A stretch of DNA of 64,000 nucleotides from Cymodocea nodosa (GCA_036874045.1 JAZBRI010000011.1:15890001-15954000); one strand, 5' to 3'; shown: positions 1-12,656, counted from the first letter of the stretch. Translations and numbers: made by a program. The notes: generated by a model not told the origin, from the sequence alone.

Positions 1-305
1 TCTAATAGACACAAAGGACAATCCTAAAAATGTCATTCAAATTATCAAATATTATACAAAAGAAGATCTTTAATGATTGAAAATGAGAAATATTCTTTAT
101 AGATTTAGTCAACATCTAGGAATTTTATGCCTATATAATGATGTTGAGTTTCTACACACACGAAAGCAGTAAAACTCTACCAGTCACACACACACACAAA
201 AAGAACACGAGAGAAGGTGGAACACAAGATTTAAGTGGTTCAACAAAAGTCTACAGGCAATGGTGGTATTTTGTTGCTCTTTCAACTCCTTACAACTTAG
301 TTCGA

Positions 306-585
306 TGGTACACACACTCATAGTGTATCGTCGCTACTACATTACAAGGTTACAACATATCCTTTTATACATACACATTAAGGTACAGGGACATTATAGT
401 AATAGCACCAAACAACAACACAACACATTCAACTACTCAAACACGTCGGACACTCACAATGTATCATCACTACTACAATACAAGGTTACAACATACCCTT
501 TTATACACATACATTAGGACATAGAGACATCACAGTAATAACACCAAACAACAACACAACATGTTCAACTACTCGAACACGTCGG
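306..585. repeat. diverged tandem duplication, unit about 138 bp
   Basis: Two adjacent copies (about 306-442 and 443-585) share the run 'caaggttacaacata', an AC-rich 'aacaacaacacaac' stretch and 'acacgtcgg' in the same order. They differ at scattered bases, so the duplication is not recent. The wider segment from about 130 resembles end regions of plant LTR elements, but I cannot delimit an element. Confidence 0.6.
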
Positions 586-1973
586 TTAGTTGAACTCCTA
601 ACCTTTCAAACTATTGGAGTGTTGTCTTGCACCTTCGGTCATTTGAGGCAATAACTCTTCATCCTTCTCGGATACTTATCCCTTAACCATCTGAGTTTCA
701 CAATCTTCAGCTTGTCGTTTTCTCACGTGAGAAACTTACTCTCCACATGACCAAAACTCATAGAGTTAGCGATAACTCTTCAAGTTTCTACCTTAACCCA
801 ATGACTTTCCTTGTGTTGGGTGGTTGTAACTAACCTTTAATAGTAACTCGTCAATGCCTTTGGACATTTAACTCCCAATTGTCCAAACTTCATGACCTTT
901 CCAACATTGGCTCATCAATCTTCGTTACAAGCTTTCTCGAGTTATATTGTGTCTTTCCGTCAGACACAAACTTCATAACTCACTATGTTGTCTAGTTAAC
1001 TCACCGACTGCACTTGTAAGTTTCTGCAACGATCGATCTATTGTCTCTTTCAGTAATGTCTCAACTTTCAACAATCACTACAAATTCAATCTGGTCTTGA
1101 TACATTGCATCTAGATCACAATCTCATTGCCCTTAATAAGGTAGTTTCCACACAACCCTAACAAATGATTAACTAATAAAATGCTAGATGTGTGATGTGG
1201 CAATCTGACTCAGACCAAGTTACCAATACTAACAAGTAGCAAATCAAATAATTGGTTAAATCTAACCATCCACCAACCTACCACTCCATTGCCGATTAGC
1301 TGATCATGACAATCAACTAGGCAAGCAATACCTTCCATGCTAGACAAACCAACCACAGCAAACATGTCCTTTTATGATCACAAACCATGTGCTGCCTAGC
1401 AACTGGTCAATTCTAACCTACCACCAACCACCACAACAAACATGTCCTCCAATAATCACATGCTAACTTCTCTTGAGGGCTTATAGTATTCCTCCCAAAC
1501 TAGGTTAGCCACTAATGATTGGCACAATAGTGGTGTGTGTGAGCAATCGGCAACACCATAGGGCAATCAACAAAGAATGACCAACAAGGCACGAATGGAG
1601 TCACACCTCCCAACACTGGCATGCAAATAACATGTGCATGTGTACTGCCTTGTCATTTTCCTGCCAATTATCACATCATTTTGGATGAAAGTCAAGGCAA
1701 AATTGGCACACAAATCAAAGGCAACGCCCATGTTGCAAAAAAATCTGCACATGTTTTGAGAGGCAAATAGAATCTCTTTGCCTTATGTATTTGTAGAGCT
1801 CACCATGATCTAAGAAGCAAGGTATTTAGTATCAATATCATTTCAAGTATTGATGTATCTTAAAAAATAGAAAGGCAAGGAAGATTTGAATTGAATAATA
1901 AGCACCAACCAGTCACAATTTTGAATCTTAGAATACATCTTGACTGCATGATCTAGTTAAATTACATAAATAC
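586..1973. other. no gene seen; intron or flank of the DUF3727 gene
   Basis: No coding exon is recognisable on either strand. Exon 5 of the minus-strand DUF3727 gene ends with a donor at 1973-1972 in phase 1, so this stretch should be intron leading to the final exon or exons beyond position 1. The open frames here are short and show no family signature. Confidence 0.5.
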
Positions 1974-4900
1974 CTGTCCGAAACTCAAGTATATCCTCGT
2001 CAGAGTAACAAAATCTACCTCGAGCTGTGTAACAAAATCTGGCAAAGGAAAACCAAGTACAGCATAGCTATATGAAAAATGATTGATATAGAAAGTGACC
2101 AAAGCAAATGTTTGAGGTAAAAGCAAATGGAAATAAATTATGAAAATGGAAATTTTATTGTGCAAGTCACTAAAATAAAACTATGAAAATGATCGTTTAC
2201 CCACTAACAACAAGATGCATGTGAATCTTGGCAAGTGCATATGCAGCTGCAGGAAGTATGGTCTCTACTTCTTCGTCATTGACCTGAAAAATGAAGCAAC
2301 AAAATGTTTTTTGAAATATAGTATCAAGGTTTTAAATATTGATATTACATCGAGGATCAATCTTTCAGAAAAAGGAAACATATTAAAGATCAATGACCAG
2401 ATTGGTCGAAACATAATATTTTTTTGAAAATAGCTAAAACACTTCAAATTTTAACTTGAAACTCAAAACTAAGATAAAACAAACTATGAAGCAATTATCA
2501 TGTATAAAATATTAATTAAATAAAAATAAAGTAGTCACATGCATGAGAAAAGTTTTAAATCATAAAGAAATAACTGAAAAAACTCATAATGACAAATAAT
2601 TTAAAATTCAAGTTACATTTTAATAAAATCTAGGTTACAGTTGAATATAATTTAAAATACAATTTAATATATTTCAGGTTATATTTTAATAAAAATCAGG
2701 TTACATTTTAATATATATCAGGTTACATTTCAAAATTTCAATAGAATCCATGTTACAATTCATACATGGAACACATTAATAAATTTATGCATGATACAAG
2801 AGAATTTCCGTAATCTTCATAATTAAAAATTATATCAATTAAAATATTTTAGTGTAAATTATAAATTTTTAGTATTATAACGTAGTTGATATCTTTTTAA
2901 CAAAATCTCACATGAATTAATTTTAAAAAATAGAAAATAAAGTTTGTGAAGATATAAGAGACAGATTGTAGAGAAACGCAATTCATAAGTAAACATAATT
3001 TAAAAAAATAATAAAAATATATAAATTTTTGTGATTTTTTTAATACCTTTCATTTTTTAAACATAATTTTTATATAATATTTTTTTCTTCTTTCCTTATT
3101 TCTCTTTTTTTTCACATATTTCTTTTTTCTCTCTTTCTTCACCTTCTTTTTTTCTTTCTTTTCTTTTCTTTTCTTTTCCTTTCACGTGCTTCATCTCCTC
3201 CCTTGTCTTCCTTTTTTTGTTGTCCTCCCTCCCCACCTTCTCACTTGAAAACCTTAATGAGTTATAATGGTGGAAAGGAGCCTTTGGCAAAGCTTTTGAT
3301 AGTCAACAAAGATTTCAATGGTCGACAATGAACCTTTTGATTAAGTCTTTAGTAGTTCACATCTTTGGTCGACAATGACTTTGATGGAGAACCCATCTAT
3401 GGATCAATGACTTTGATGGAGAACCCATCTTTGGATCAATCAATCCCTCCTCCAACAAGTCAAAAAATGCATCAATTCAAACAATTCATTGATCCAACAC
3501 CAATCATACAAGATGAATCATGCAATCTGCTATATTATTGAAAATAAAATGGGATTTGGGATTCACACATTTGAAAAATCAAGTCAACAAAATCACTTAT
3601 TTAGATCAATTTTTAAATCCTTGTTTATTATTAAATAACAAAATGTCATATTCCACAATAGAGAATTAAGGTTTGTTCGTGCACACAAATTGAATTTAAC
3701 AGAATTGGAATTCTAACTAGAAATGGAATCTAATAGAATTAAATAAAAACAGAATTTAAAATTCAATTATCTATGTATGTTCAAGAATTAGACAAAAATT
3801 AAAATTCAAGCATTTGTACACTTGTAAGAAAGTAACAGAATTGAAATTTTATGTTTGTGTATGATAATAATATAATATAGTTATCATTAATTAATTCAAC
3901 TAGTTAGTAATAATGTAATTAATTAGCAAATTTATTACATTAATTAATTATTTAGCATACCTTATAATGATATCATTAGATATTCCTATATTATTAATAT
4001 AACCTTACATTTAATAACAAAGTCCAAATATTCGCTTGAAGAAAAGATGGAAATGAAATTTGCACCTAAGAAGATGAAAATTTAGATTCATGTTTTTACT
4101 TTATAAATTCTCACTTGGGGACAAGATTCGTAAACCCATATGCACAAATACTCTCATATTCAAAATTGAATGAAATTTAAATTCATTTTCATCCAATTCT
4201 AAGTGCACAAACTCCACTTAAGTAGCATATGAATGCTTAGAACAGAAAAGATTAGACTTGTAATTTAAGAAAGAAGAATTTCAAACTACAATGTAGGACA
4301 GACTAATTTCCAACTTTTTAAAAATTTGAATATGGAGGGAGAAAAGGTGACAAGAAATCTATCTTAGGCTACTACATGTATGTTGGTGAAAACATTGTTA
4401 CACAGTAAAGCAACGAACAAAATGTTGTCTTACAATCTAATGATGAGGTAGAATACAAGTCAATGGTTGAGACAACCTAAAGATGACGCAAATGAAGTCA
4501 TTGTCAACAAAGCTTGAGTTCACAATAGAAATTCTTATGACAATGCATTACAATAATCAAATTGTTATATTCATCACAAACAATCCCCTCAATGAGAGGA
4601 CCAAGAATATTGAAGTTGATTGTTATTATAAGCAAAATACGATGATGCATAGAGTTATATCTACTCTACTCATACACTTCTTCAAAATAACTTGCAGATA
4701 TCTTCACAAAAGATATAGGTATTGAGACATTTGAGAATCTTTGTACTAAGATAGACATGATAAATTTATACACTCTAGTTTGAGGGAGAGTGTTGAAGTC
4801 TATAATAAATGAACCTTTATATGGATCCTAGGTAGAGATAAAAGTTATGTGTGTGGGTTTAGTCTTGCATTATTTATCTTGTAGCAATCTCCTTTATATA

Positions 4901-7900
4901 GCCTCTATATATAGAGTCCCTCATGTTTTGTTAAGAACAATAATCCATTTCCACCCTTCCTTGTCTCCATAAAACAAATAGATATAAAAATAAATAGATC
5001 TATAATTGAATGATTGGTTAATTAAAGATGAGATTGCATCGTGACAAAGACCAAAGGCCCTATGGGTAATAGTGGGTCATCATAACATGTCTTTTCAAAA
5101 GATGACTATTAATTGTAAATGAAATAATTGTTTGGGCCTCATTTCTACTAAGGGAACACTTCTAACAGCTAAGGAAGAAATCAGGGAGGATATAACATGA
5201 TTTTATGATAATCATCTTCAAACTTCATCCCACCCTAATTTGATTTCTAAAACCTGAAATTCAACAAATTTCAGAGGTAGATGTCATGTAAGAATCTGTA
5301 TTTTCCAAAAAAGATGTAAAGCATGTGATTTTCACAATGTCTAGGGCAAGGCACTGAGTCCTAATTATTTTTCCATCATCGTGTTTAACAATTCTAGATT
5401 GTGATCAAATAAGGCATCATGCAATTGTGCATTCTTTATATGATAACGAAGGAGACATCAGATATGCCAACAAGACCTTTGTCATATTGATTGCCAAGAA
5501 AAGGCCGCAAACAATGGTGTTTTGAAGCCCATTAATTTGTTATGTGGGGGATAGTTATTAAGGTGGCCACCTAGGAACCCAAGGTGCTATAAGGACCTCG
5601 GTGTTTTAGTGCCTGATCCTGATAGGTCTTTTATTGGATTTTTAGGTGGATCATTAAAAGATCCAATTATAATCCAACAATATAAATATACTAGTAGGTT
5701 ACTTTCTTCAAAAAACAAAGACAAAAAACCTGAGAAGGGTAGATACCACTAATTGCCACCATTTGCAGCATCCCACAGCTACACCTGCAACATTCTCCTC
5801 TAGCAGTGGCCCCCTTCAGCAACCTCTCCTGCAGAGACAGCTCACTCCAGTGATCTTGCAGTGGCACAACCCTCCAATAACCTATCCTACAGCAACACAC
5901 CACTCTGGCTGGCCTTACAACTTATCCCTCTGACCTCTCCATTTTCAGTGGTCATTTCAGGTACGTACAAGTTGTTATCATTATTTTCTAATAAAAGTCG
6001 TTGATTTGATTTTCCTTCATTAATGCTAATTTTTCTTCAAAGATATGTTGTACCTTGTTGATAGCCTATTTTTACTACCATAGCTGATATTAGGAAGATT
6101 TTTTTCTCAGTTACTTATTACTAATTTGTGAGTTCAATCAATGATGTATTGTGTTTTATTGGTGGCTTGATTTTTCTACCATAGCTGATATTAGGAAGAT
6201 TTTTTTTTCTCAGTTACTTATTACTAATTTGTGAGTTCAATCAATGATGTATTGTGTTTTATTGGTGACTTGATTTTTCTACCATAACTGATTTTTGAAT
6301 GATTTTTTCTAAATTATCTGTTGCTTTTGTAATAATTTCAGTAATTTTTGTATTTTTTCACAATTTATAATTGTTTGATTACAAATGTTGCTTTAATGGA
6401 TTATAATTTATATCAATGAGTATATTTTAACATTTGCTTATTTCTAAATTTCAATAGATTCAAAGTGAAAAAAGATCAAATTTAGACCTCGAGAGATCCT
6501 CTTCATCAAGTACAATAAGGTCCTCTATGAAAGATTTCAAGAGAGGAAGTTGAGAACAACAATGGAAATTTTGATCTCATTCATGTTGCTGAGTTGAATT
6601 ATAGTTTCAAATGGATGACGGAAAAAATATGATTTTCCAATGAATTTATTTATGGAAAGGACGGGCTTACGTGAGCAAAAGTTGATGAAGCAATGAAAGC
6701 ATCCAAGTCTTTAACTTGCCCTCATCCAAAAAAAGCTTGAGGCAAGCAAGTAGGTTGGCTAACCTAGTCTTTAGTCCAGCTTTTATATGGCTGGGATAGT
6801 GAGCAATCCCAGTCTGCAGTAAAGCAAGAAAAACTCCATCAACTCAAAGCACTGAAGCATGTAGCCATGGAGGTGGAATTTCTTGTAGAGATGGGTGTAG
6901 AGATATTCTCACCACTTTAGAAGAAAAGGCAAAGAACTTTTTATTCAAAAAGAAGAAGAAGAAGAAGAAGAATTCGTGGAAAAGGAAAATAAGGGGGTGA
7001 GTGTCTTCAATTTATTGATGAGTTTGACAGTAAAATGGAAGATGATAATAACAAATGGGGGATTAGTGGTTTGTTTGCAGTATTTGTGTTGATGAACTTT
7101 TATGTTGCTTTGTGTATCCAACTTTTGTAGAACTTTACATTTGCATGCTATGATGTTACCTATGTTTAAACTTTTATCATTCATGAATAATGTCATTGAC
7201 CATTATTACGTTTTGACTCTTAAATATGATTTTTTGTTAATGTGATATTTATTCTTATACTGCTTAGGTCTAATTATATTTTATTTTTGTTAAAAATGTT
7301 CACATATATCCTAAATATATATATATATATATATAATATGCATACATATATATAAACTCTGAAAAAAGATATTATTAAAAAAGGGCACCTAGGTGCCCTA
7401 AGCATCCACAACCAATGTTGTGTCGCCTTGCCACCTAAAGAAGTATGATCTAGAGTACACATAATTGTCTTGAAGTGTGTAACCAGATGATTAAAGAAGC
7501 CCCTGAAGATTACTGATGATTTTTAATCAACCTTCATTTGTAGATAGATCTTAGATAGTTTTCTTGTAGCACAAGAGTGCAGTAAGGCAAGATGCTATCA
7601 AGGCAAAATAGGTTTGCTATGGAAGTTGGATATGAAAAAAGCTTATGATAGTATCAATTAGAGTTGTTTGAATGAGGCGATATGCTGCATGAGCTTGGAA
7701 GGAAATGATATGACTAGAGAAATTACTACAATGGCTATGTTAGGTACTCAATCTTGGTTGATGAAAGCCCAAAGGGTCCTTTCAAATGAGGTCATGATCT
7801 GTAATGGAGACTAATTAGAAACGACAATTACTATGAAGAATCTATACTGCAATCATAACTCAACAACAAAGCATTGATAGGCAAGAACTGTGCACTTGCC

Positions 7901-9194
7901 ATAGGGGATCACTTCTTAAGTTGCACTGCAATGATAACAAGCAATGCTTTATTAGCACAGTAAGGAATCACTTCCTGATTCATGCAATGAATTTAAATTT
8001 TACTGTGATTACTACATTCTATAAGTGTAATACTTCCTGATTCACGAGTTAAATTTAAAATTTATTGTGATTACCACTTACTAGAATATTTGAAATTTGA
8101 CAAAAAAAGGTGAGCCTCGTACATAATAACATTGTGATGATGCTAGCATTATGTTCTGATAAAATGGTCAAAATCTGTGATAATAATGCATTCTTCTAGT
8201 GAAAAAAGCATTGCCGAAGCTAAATGCTGTGTCAGAATAAGATGATACTGGAATATCTAAATCGTTTCTCAGGAGATGCGGTTAAAAACATACAGCTGAC
8301 CATCCTTCAAAATTTGTACTCTTCAGGATTTGAACAGGCCTACAATAAAACATTGCATGATCATTTTTCATCCATACATATACACGATACAATTGCCATC
8401 TATAAGAATTCGTCGAGGAAATAACAAAATGGAAAAAACAAAGAAGCAAACAGTAATAGCATGAAATCAACTTACGTATCCACTGGGCAGAGAAGCATGC
8501 ATTCATCTCCCCTGGAGCTTTGAAAAACTCTCCGAATTACACATTCTAGTGGAAAATTGTTGCTAGAATCAACCTGCAGTTGACGATATCTGACGTCATC
8601 GATAAATACGTAAAACCACAAGTCCAGTTCGCAACATGAATGATCACGAAGTGAAAGGTGACGACACCAAACTAAACCTAAACCTAATTCCCGATGGCGA
8701 ACCCAACCCCAAAAGGCCAAACTTCCACACTACTTACCACATCGCACGAACCATCGGCAACTCATACAACAATCAACACATCTACAAGCAAACTGTATAA
8801 AGTAAACGGAGAAACTTACAATGGTGGCGATACGTTTGGAAGAAGCCAAGAGAACCTTCCCGTGGTCATCGACCACGAACCCAGCAGGAGGCTTGGGAAG
8901 AGGAGATGGGTGGCTCCCACGTTTCTGCAAAGTTCCAGGCTTAGGATTTGGAAGCACCTCAACGACGGACTTCTCCTTCCCTTCCACCTCCCGTGACCTC
9001 TCCACCCCCCCTTTCCTCTTCCCAGGCCGCTTCTTCACCGGCCTCTTCTGCTCCTGCGGCGGTTGCCTTGCAGCGCAGAAGCAGGGAAGAAGTCTAGGGG
9101 TGGTAGAGAGAGAGAAGGAGGCGAAGGGATTGGGGCGAAAATGTGAGCGACACGAAAGGGCGGAGCAACACGACGTGGTGGCGGAGAAGGGCAT
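1974..9194 (-). CDS. plastid DUF3727-family protein, 5 exons, 3' end outside window
   Basis: Exons read on the minus strand: 9194-8820, 8573-8476, 8339-8294, 2283-2201 and 2038-1974. All junctions are GT..AG and the phases agree, giving 222 complete codons. Residues 1 to about 45 are rich in Ser, Arg, Phe and Ala with few acidic residues, as in a chloroplast transit peptide, followed by a Lys/Arg-rich linker. The conserved part starts near 'GFVVDDHGKVLLASSKR' and includes 'ECMLLCPVDTPVQILKS', 'EEVETILPAAAYALAKIHM' and 'CYTARGRFCYSDEDILEF'. I recognise this as the DUF3727-type domain of cyanobacteria and plastids, whose function is not established. The start is the first Met giving a transit-like N-terminus. 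Exon 5 ends in phase 1, so the C-terminus is missing here. Intron 3 (8293-2284) is about 6 kb and full of transposon remnants. Confidence 0.8.
2600..2760. repeat. AT-rich minisatellite, unit about 22-25 bp
   Basis: The phrase 'aggttacattttaat' or close variants recurs at roughly 2608, 2632, 2688, 2698 and 2720. It makes an imperfect short tandem array inside intron 3 of the DUF3727 gene. Confidence 0.5.
3075..3245. repeat. pyrimidine tract (TTTCT-rich)
   Basis: The plus strand is almost pure C/T for about 160 bases, with runs of TTTTC and TTTCT. The minus-strand open frame across it (Lys/Glu/Arg only) is a composition artefact. A 37-bp near-exact duplication lies just downstream at about 3368-3440 ('gactttgatggagaaccca' twice). 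Confidence 0.7.
4440..4980 (+). mobile_element. Ty1/Copia 3'-end fragment with LTR, fossil
   Basis: A plus-strand stretch at about 4480-4760 resembles the RNase H and C-terminal part of Copia pol (for example 'IEVDCYYKQNTMMHR', a D-C-H-type motif in degraded form). A purine-rich 'tttgagggagag' tract follows. Then an LTR begins with TGTTGAAG near 4792, with a TATA-like 'ctatatatagag' and an end near 4930-4980. The 5' part of the element is absent. It is broken in many places and old. It lies antisense to the host gene. Confidence 0.6.
6069..6290. repeat. near-identical 101-bp tandem duplication plus partial third copy
   Basis: Copies at about 6069-6169 and 6170-6271 share 'accatagctgatattaggaa' and 'cagttacttattactaattt' with only a few differences, including the length of a T run. 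A third copy begins at about 6272 and decays after 20 bases. The near-identity suggests a recent local duplication or slippage within an older transposon remnant. Confidence 0.85.
6940..7335. repeat. GAA and TA microsatellites
   Basis: A (GAA)n run of about 20 bases occupies 6952-6972 and an (AT)n run of about 20 bases occupies 7315-7335. Both lie in intron 3 of the DUF3727 gene. Confidence 0.85.
7560..7830 (+). mobile_element. LINE reverse-transcriptase remnant
   Basis: From 7620 the plus strand reads 'WKLDMKKAYDSIN', then a stop, then 'SCLNE'. This is the conserved D-x-x-K-A-Y-D block of the RT domain in plant L1-type LINEs. The first Asp of the motif is present but the frame decays within about 30 codons either side. 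No 5' or 3' end of the element can be seen. It is a short, dead fragment, antisense within the DUF3727 intron. Confidence 0.55.
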
Positions 9195-12056
9195 GTTGCG
9201 GCGAAGAGATAGGAGGGAGAAGGTAGTGGACTGTTGCCGTTAAGCTGGAAGCTTCGATGTAACGTAGGTTTTAGTCGGTTAAACGGATCGGGTTCCGTTA
9301 CGGATAAGATGGACTTCTGCCGAAGTGTCTGGTTTTACCGATTAGAAATTATTTTTTAAATATACAATTAATTATAGAGAAAATATTATTTATATTTTAA
9401 AACTAAATTTTACAATAAATATCATATCCCTTCTCTTTTTCCCCTTTTTCATGGTTACGTATTTTATTTAGTTTAATTCTTAAGTTTTTTATTCATTATT
9501 CATTTTTTTTTAGTTATATCCATTCTTTGTTTTCCCCCTTTGTGATTTATTAAGTTATACTAAGTACATAAAAATATTATATCTCTTGTTAAATCTCAAC
9601 TTCAACATATCAAAAAATAAATCCTAAATAAAAACATTGGGAAAATGAGATTACTGATGCAACAAAAAAATCATATGTATTAATCTTATAATTTTAATAT
9701 GTCAACTTAAAATTCAATAAAAATTGTATCTAAAATAAATAAATTTTTTCTTTTGTAGCTAATATTTTAAATGTAATTTTTTTTATTGATGAATTTTAAG
9801 TAAATGTAAGTATGATAATGATATTAAACTCTCGAAACATTATAAACTTTTTTTTTTCAAAAAACGTATTTACATAATATTCAAACCTCCTTATACCTAT
9901 TTATATGATATTCAAATAAGCAACTATTTATATTGAGTAAATATCCAATGTCATAATATTTTTTTATGATGTCACCAAGGTGCATTTGAAAATATAAGAC
10001 AAATTTTGTTGGGTAATTTTGATAGTGTTTATTGTAATATTTAAAATTGTATAAAGTATTTATCTATCTTTATTTTCAAAAATTAATACTATGATTTACC
10101 TGTCATTAGAAAAATGAGAAATGACAATTACTGTTACAATAGAATGAGAAATTCATAAATGAATTTTAACAATACATAAAAAGTCTTCCTCCCTATTTTA
10201 TTACAAAAGTGATACCTATTAAATAATTTTTAAACATAACATTTTATTTGTAAAGTGAGAAATACTCAAAATGTATCAAAATTTGTGAGAATTAATCTAA
10301 GTTGTCGTACATGGCTGAACTAATAAAATTCTAATACAATAGATTGTTTAAACATCAAATACAAAAGTAAGTTGTCATGTAAACTTAACAACTTACAATA
10401 AAATGGAAAATTCACTCTCCCTACGAGTTCCTTTGGTAGACCTAATATTATAAGGAAAATAAAGGTGAGCTAGAAGCCTAACAGGCAATCTACTAATATA
10501 TTAGAATAACAAATAAATAAAAGTAAGATATCACAAGCAATGTAAATAAATAACAAGTACAATAGAGACAACACTATCTCCAATTTTTAATCACATATTA
10601 ATATTGTGACAGAATCCATAGTCACATGTTAACTTTGTGATAAAGTCTATAGTCACGTAATAGTCATATAACGAGATTTATAATCGCATGTCAACACTGT
10701 AATGAAGTCTATAATAGTTAAATTGAATTGTTGAGTAATACTGATACATACAATAAATGTTCACATGGATAAAAGTTTAGCATGTCATCACTCATGATGA
10801 TCTATGCACTGATATGCATAACACTTCAATAATCATACAAATAATGCACGTTGAGTTACACGAAGGTCGATCGAAATCACTACCATCCATAAATTTATCG
10901 TTATTCCAAAGTTGGTCAAGCACTTGTTTCGCTAGACGAGGTTGTCTAACGATAAAAGTAAAATAATCGGAAGATGAAAAGTTTAAAAAATAAATAAAAA
11001 AATGACAAAAAAGATTGCAGAAATGAAAGAATGATATGTTTAATTGATTGATAAATGATATATAAATATTTAATTTAATAATAAGTTAATTGATCAATTA
11101 ATTAATTGATTAATTATATTTTTATTAATTATTTTAATTTATCACTTAACTTTATTAAAAATTAAATTTATTTAATTCTATTATATATATAAATATTTAA
11201 ATTGAAATTTAAATTTCTAAATATGTACGAATATCTGAATTTTAAATTCTTTTACTGAAATCAAATTTTGCTAAACCACTCTTGACAGAATGGTCCTCAC
11301 ACAAACGGGTGTGTACACAAGACTTGCACCTCCACTTAGCACTCGACACGCGAGCGACTCCCCACTTTCGGTGAATAAAATCGAGCTTATGTTACACAAA
11401 CAAGGCTCGTTGAAAGCGTCACCAACACCCGCGTAGGCGATCGAAGCTCACCCCAATGGCTTACCAATGACACCTCCCGTCCGTGCACACCATCATCGAT
11501 TGCTAGAGAACGGATGCTTCCGTGGAAGGGACAGACAAGTCAGGTTGATTTAAGGCTACACGACAAGGGAAAGTAAAAAAAAGAGTCCTTTGTAACTAAC
11601 GAAAAATTTTAAGAAGAGGATTACCATTTTACCCCCTATCATTACATTGCCACCCTCCAAATTGAAATAATCACTATCCTGAAAGGAGTTCAATTTTTGT
11701 TATAAGCACTTAGACTAAAATTGTCGATCTAGATATATTAATTAAAAATTATATTTAAAATGAATTGACTTCTTTTTGTAAATATTTATAACGAACAAAT
11801 TTTAAAATAATATATTTAAATTATAAGATAAATATTTATAATTTCCTTTTATATTGTTTTTTAATATTAAGATGCAAGATTTAACCATAAATACGAACAT
11901 AAAGATTGAAATCTGTATTAATAGCACCTTCACCGTCACAAAGACATGTATGATTTCATTTATCTGTTATAAAAATTGAAAAGTATCTATCGAGAAATAG
12001 AATTATTCCGATGACCTCAATCCCATCGCCTCTGCAGGCTAACAGAACGTCATGGA
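9195..12056. other. AT-rich intergenic region
   Basis: No gene is recognised between the divergent DUF3727 and PXA1 genes. About 10570-10735 holds four imperfect units of roughly 31-36 bp built on 'atagtcacatgttaacttt' and 'gataaagtct'. Around 10940-11260 is extremely AT-rich. It is abruptly followed by a GC-richer island at about 11270-11600 with no recognisable coding frame, possibly part of an unclassified repeat. The DUF3727 promoter must lie near 9200-9350, but no TATA box is convincing. Confidence 0.5.
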
Positions 12057-12066
12057 TATAAAAATA
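12057..12066 (+). promoter_or_regulatory. TATA box of the PXA1 gene
   Basis: TATAAAAATA lies about 30-35 bases upstream of a pyrimidine-rich, ATG-free leader exon that ends in a strong splice donor. It is the only well-placed TATA element before the first PXA1 coding exon. The transcription start near 12092 is inferred from spacing. Confidence 0.6.
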
Positions 12067-12091
12067 CACTACAATCAAGCAGACACCATTA

Positions 12092-12288
12092 TTTCCGCAT
12101 CGTCCTCTAATCTTCCTTCTCCTTCTTTCTACCTTCTGGGCTCCTTCTCTCGTCTCCCTTTCTCTCCGACAGGGCCGTCCCTCTTCCCCCGAGGGGGCTC
12201 TATCGAGGGAGGCGGCGCGTTTGCCGGTACCTGGCGGGAGTCGGACTCGTCGGTCATAGGGTTCCGTGCCCACCCTGGCTTGGTCAGT
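12092..12288 (+). other. PXA1: non-coding leader exon of PXA1
   Basis: This is a GC- and CT-rich exon with no ATG. It ends at a consensus donor (GTAAGT at 12289). The leader intron would run to an acceptor at 14438 ('ccatacag'), just upstream of the start codon at 14470. An alternative acceptor at 14393 would place a short upstream ORF in the leader, so I prefer 14438. The exon is predicted from sequence only. Confidence 0.55.
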
Positions 12289-12656
12289 GTAAGTACAGCA
12301 TCTGCAACGGCAGCGGCCGTTCTTCCTCTTAGCTGCCTTCTTCGATCATGGATGCAATTTTTTGTCTGTCTGCGAAGAAACTCGATGTAATTTGGGGAAA
12401 TTGTTGGATGTTCCCATTTCGTTTTTGTGCATGAAATGGGGTTGCGTGCGAGTATAGAGTATGCTACTCAAGTTTATACGGTTTTGGGATTCAATGTTGG
12501 TTATTTCCTGGGGATGCGGTAAAGTCGACTGTGTAGTAAATAATTCGACACGAGGAGGATCTGGGTACTAGCTGTTGTCGTGTGTTGTATGTCCGTACTC
12601 TACTCCCTTCTAGCGTGTAGGAATTTTTTATGTCACGCTCTTTATGGTGAAAACTT

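Larger units (their letters stand above)
5555..7445 (+). mobile_element. probable degenerate hAT-like DNA transposon
   Basis: Both ends carry the palindromic plant-hAT-like subterminal phrase: 'ggtggccacctaggaaccc' near 5571 and 'gggcacctaggtgccc' near 7383, followed by 'cgccttgccacct'. Reading inward, the two ends share TTnAGGTGGC. Between them, a GC-richer segment (5750-5958) ends in a donor-like CAG/GTACGT. An acceptor near 6460 is followed by an S-rich frame ('LERSSSSSTIRSS'). No intact transposase frame remains. I could not find a clean 8-bp target duplication, so the exact borders and the family are inference. Confidence 0.35.

Noticed and set aside
3096-3290. Minus-strand Lys/Glu-rich open frame
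   Set aside because: It is produced entirely by a C/T-rich tract; the composition is low-complexity and no family resembles it.
8694-9243. Plus-strand frames of 100 and 140 codons opposite DUF3727 exon 1
   Set aside because: They are shadows of the GC-rich minus-strand exon; only the minus strand reads into conserved downstream exons with matching splice phases.
12052-12390. 112-codon plus-strand frame at the PXA1 5' end
   Set aside because: Its ATG lies upstream of the TATA box. It crosses the leader-exon donor and has no family signature, so it is treated as leader.
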